Shown piece by piece: positions 7,224 to 8,322 of a stretch of 8,322 nt of DNA (positions within the stretch are counted from its first letter, which is position 1; each line of letters starts with the position of its first letter). The position numbers and the translations under genes were made by a program. Source of the stretch: SAR86 cluster bacterium (GTDB lineage Bacteria; Pseudomonadota; Gammaproteobacteria; Magnimaribacterales; D2472); NCBI GenBank assembly GCA_016779285.1, contig JADHNV010000044.1:1-8322 (forward strand), in the 5' to 3' direction. Below the pieces are notes generated by a model. That model saw nothing but the letters and a program-made list of their open reading frames with translations. It made no database searches and was not told the origin of the DNA.

Positions 7224-8222
7224 ATGAAAGCTTTGCAATGTGTAGAATTAGCAGGTCCAGAAAAACTAATTTTTACTGAAGTGGATGATCCAAAACCTGG
7301 CGCTGGTGAGGTTTTGATAGAGGTTAAAGCTGCCAGTGTAAATTTTCCAGATGTCCTAATGATTCAGGGGCTATATCAATTTCAACCCCCTATGCCATTT
7401 ATCCCTGGAGCAGAGTGTTCAGGGGTAGTTGCTGAAATTGGTGAAGGTGTGGATTCTTGTAGCCTAGGCGATCACGTTTTTGTTATGGCGGGAAATGGTT
7501 GTTTTGCTGAAAAAATTGTTGTTGAAGCAGCAAGAGTAAGTTTAATTCCAAAAGAAATGGATTTTCCTATAGCGGCCGCTCTGCCCATGACCTACGGAAC
7601 CTCCTTGTATGCGTTAAAGCAAAGGGCAAATCTCCAACCAGGAGAAACTTTATTGGTGCTTGGGGCTGCTGGTGGTGTGGGTTTGAGTGCTGTGGAGCTT
7701 GGTAAATCAATGGGTGCAAGAGTAATTGCCGCAGCCTCGTCTGAAGAAAAAATTCAAATATGTTTGGAACATGGGGCTGATGAGGCTTTTGTATATCCTT
7801 CTGGCAACCTCGACCGAGATCAACAAAAAGAACTTTCGAGCAAAATTAAAGAGCTCACTGGAGGGCTTGGAGCTAATGTGATTTATGATCCAGTGGGAGG
7901 GTCTTTTAGTGAGCCAGCTTTAAGAGCCATGGCATGGGAAGGCAGGTTTCTTGTAATAGGATTTGCAGCAGGAGAAATTCCTAAACCACCCTTAAATCTT
8001 GCTCTTTTAAAAGGATGTCAAATAGTGGGTGTTTTTTGGGGTGCATGGACGACCATGTTTCCAGATGAAAATATGAAAAATTTTCAAGAACTATTTAGCC
8101 TTCATGCTGCAGGCAAAATTAATCCTGAAATTTCTGATAGATTTTCTCTTGAGGAATCTGCGGCCGCCATTGCGCATCTAAAAGACAGAAAGGCTAAAGG
8201 CAAGGTAATTATTGATGTTTAA
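7224..8222 (+). CDS. Zinc-less MDR oxidoreductase, NADPH:quinone oxidoreductase type
   Basis: A 332-residue cytoplasmic protein of the medium-chain dehydrogenase/reductase superfamily. The N-terminal GroES-like domain (about 1-125) has the QOR hallmarks VNFPDVLMIQGLY (39-51) and PGAECSG (61-67). The Rossmann domain has the cofactor loop GAAGGVG (147-153) after VLVLG-like strand residues, as in NADPH-binding members. The Cys/His ligands of catalytic zinc and the four-Cys structural zinc loop of alcohol dehydrogenases are absent, so this is a zinc-less reductase. Members reduce quinones, enones or enoyl thioesters, and the sequence does not say which, so I give no gene symbol. It follows gshA by 8 bp with an AGGA site, and overlaps the next start by 8 bp, so it is almost certainly in the same transcript. 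A role in detoxifying reactive carbonyls or quinones beside glutathione synthesis is a reasonable guess only. Two GCGGCCGC octamers (7572, 8160) encode Ala runs. Confidence 0.88.
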   Translation: MKALQCVELAGPEKLIFTEVDDPKPGAGEVLIEVKAASVNFPDVLMIQGLYQFQPPMPFIPGAECSGVVAEIGEGVDSCSLGDHVFVMAGNGCFAEKIVVEAARVSLIPKEMDFPIAAALPMTYGTSLYALKQRANLQPGETLLVLGAAGGVGLSAVELGKSMGARVIAAASSEEKIQICLEHGADEAFVYPSGNLDRDQQKELSSKIKELTGGLGANVIYDPVGGSFSEPALRAMAWEGRFLVIGFAAGEIPKPPLNLALLKGCQIVGVFWGAWTTMFPDENMKNFQELFSLHAAGKINPEISDRFSLEESAAAIAHLKDRKAKGKVIIDV

Positions 8223-8322
8223 GAAAGCAGGAATTTTATTCCTTTGCATGCTCTTCACTCAATGCTCGGAAACAATAGATATTATGGATAGACCTTTACA
8301 CAAAGATAATGAATCCTTTAGG
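8215..8322 (+). CDS. Probable small lipoprotein, N-terminal part (partial)
   Basis: An open frame starts with ATG at 8215 inside the end of the preceding gene (8-bp overlap) and runs 36 codons to the right edge without a stop. The product begins MFKKAGILFLCMLFTQCSET: two Lys, a hydrophobic core (residues 5-14), then C17, a layout typical of a lipoprotein signal peptide cleaved before Cys. The residue just before C17 is Gln rather than the usual Gly or Ala, so the lipobox is atypical. AAGG (8202-8205) lies 9 nt before the ATG. The visible mature part (after C17) is polar and charged and I do not recognise a family. The same 8-bp overlap geometry as engB and the Coq4-like gene supports it being a real gene. 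Confidence 0.65.
   Translation, partial: MFKKAGILFLCMLFTQCSETIDIMDRPLHKDNESFR

Noticed and set aside
7572..8167. Two GCGGCCGC octamers (7572-7579 and 8160-8167) in an AT-rich gene, suggesting cloning junctions or a foreign origin
   Set aside because: Both fall in frame on Ala-Ala-Ala stretches of a continuous, family-consistent protein; no break in similarity or composition is seen around them.
283..8214. A previously undescribed multi-gene system such as a defence island or mobile element
   Set aside because: Every large frame here matches a known housekeeping or metabolic family; no integrase, transposase, terminal repeats, toxin-antitoxin pair or nuclease module was found.

Overview
The window is a stretch of ordinary, densely packed chromosome from an AT-rich gammaproteobacterium. 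The inference of class rests on gene content: proteobacterial-type GshA, DsbB, ATP-type PEP carboxykinase, and engB and polA lying close together and convergent, as in E. coli. The low GC, very short gaps, overlapping genes and scarcity of Shine-Dalgarno sequences suggest a streamlined marine lineage (SAR86-like is one guess). The sequence alone does not prove this, and no rRNA or other phylogenetic marker is present.

Left part (1-3377): the last 51 codons of an EngB/YihA-type ribosome-assembly GTPase run rightward and overlap by 8 bp a small gene whose product carries the Coq4 metal-binding signature HDxxH-x11-E. This Coq4-like gene converges tail to tail, with only 4 bp between stops, on a complete leftward polA. 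All catalytic residues I could check in the three PolA activities are present (5' nuclease, 3'-5' exonuclease, polymerase).

Middle (3378-4131): an 82-bp divergent intergenic region with an imperfect dyad separates polA from dsbB, which encodes the quinone-linked membrane oxidase of the periplasmic disulfide pathway. A 168-bp non-coding gap follows. It holds the best promoter candidate in the window: a perfect TTGACA -35 box embedded in a perfect 7-bp inverted repeat.

Right part (4132-8322): a tight rightward cluster of pckA (gluconeogenic PEP carboxykinase), gshA (first step of glutathione synthesis), a zinc-less quinone-oxidoreductase-type MDR protein, and the start of a probable small lipoprotein cut by the window edge. 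Gaps are 9 bp, 8 bp and an 8-bp overlap, so co-transcription from the promoter before pckA is likely.

Several products touch redox and quinone chemistry: Coq4-like (ubiquinone synthesis), DsbB (reduces quinone), GshA (thiol buffer) and the QOR-type reductase. They lie in at least two separate transcription units, so a shared system is only a suggestion. I see no mobile element, CRISPR array, RNA gene or defence system, and no convincing new multi-gene system. The items most worth a second look are the Coq4-like gene at the engB-polA junction and the two dyads in the promoter regions.
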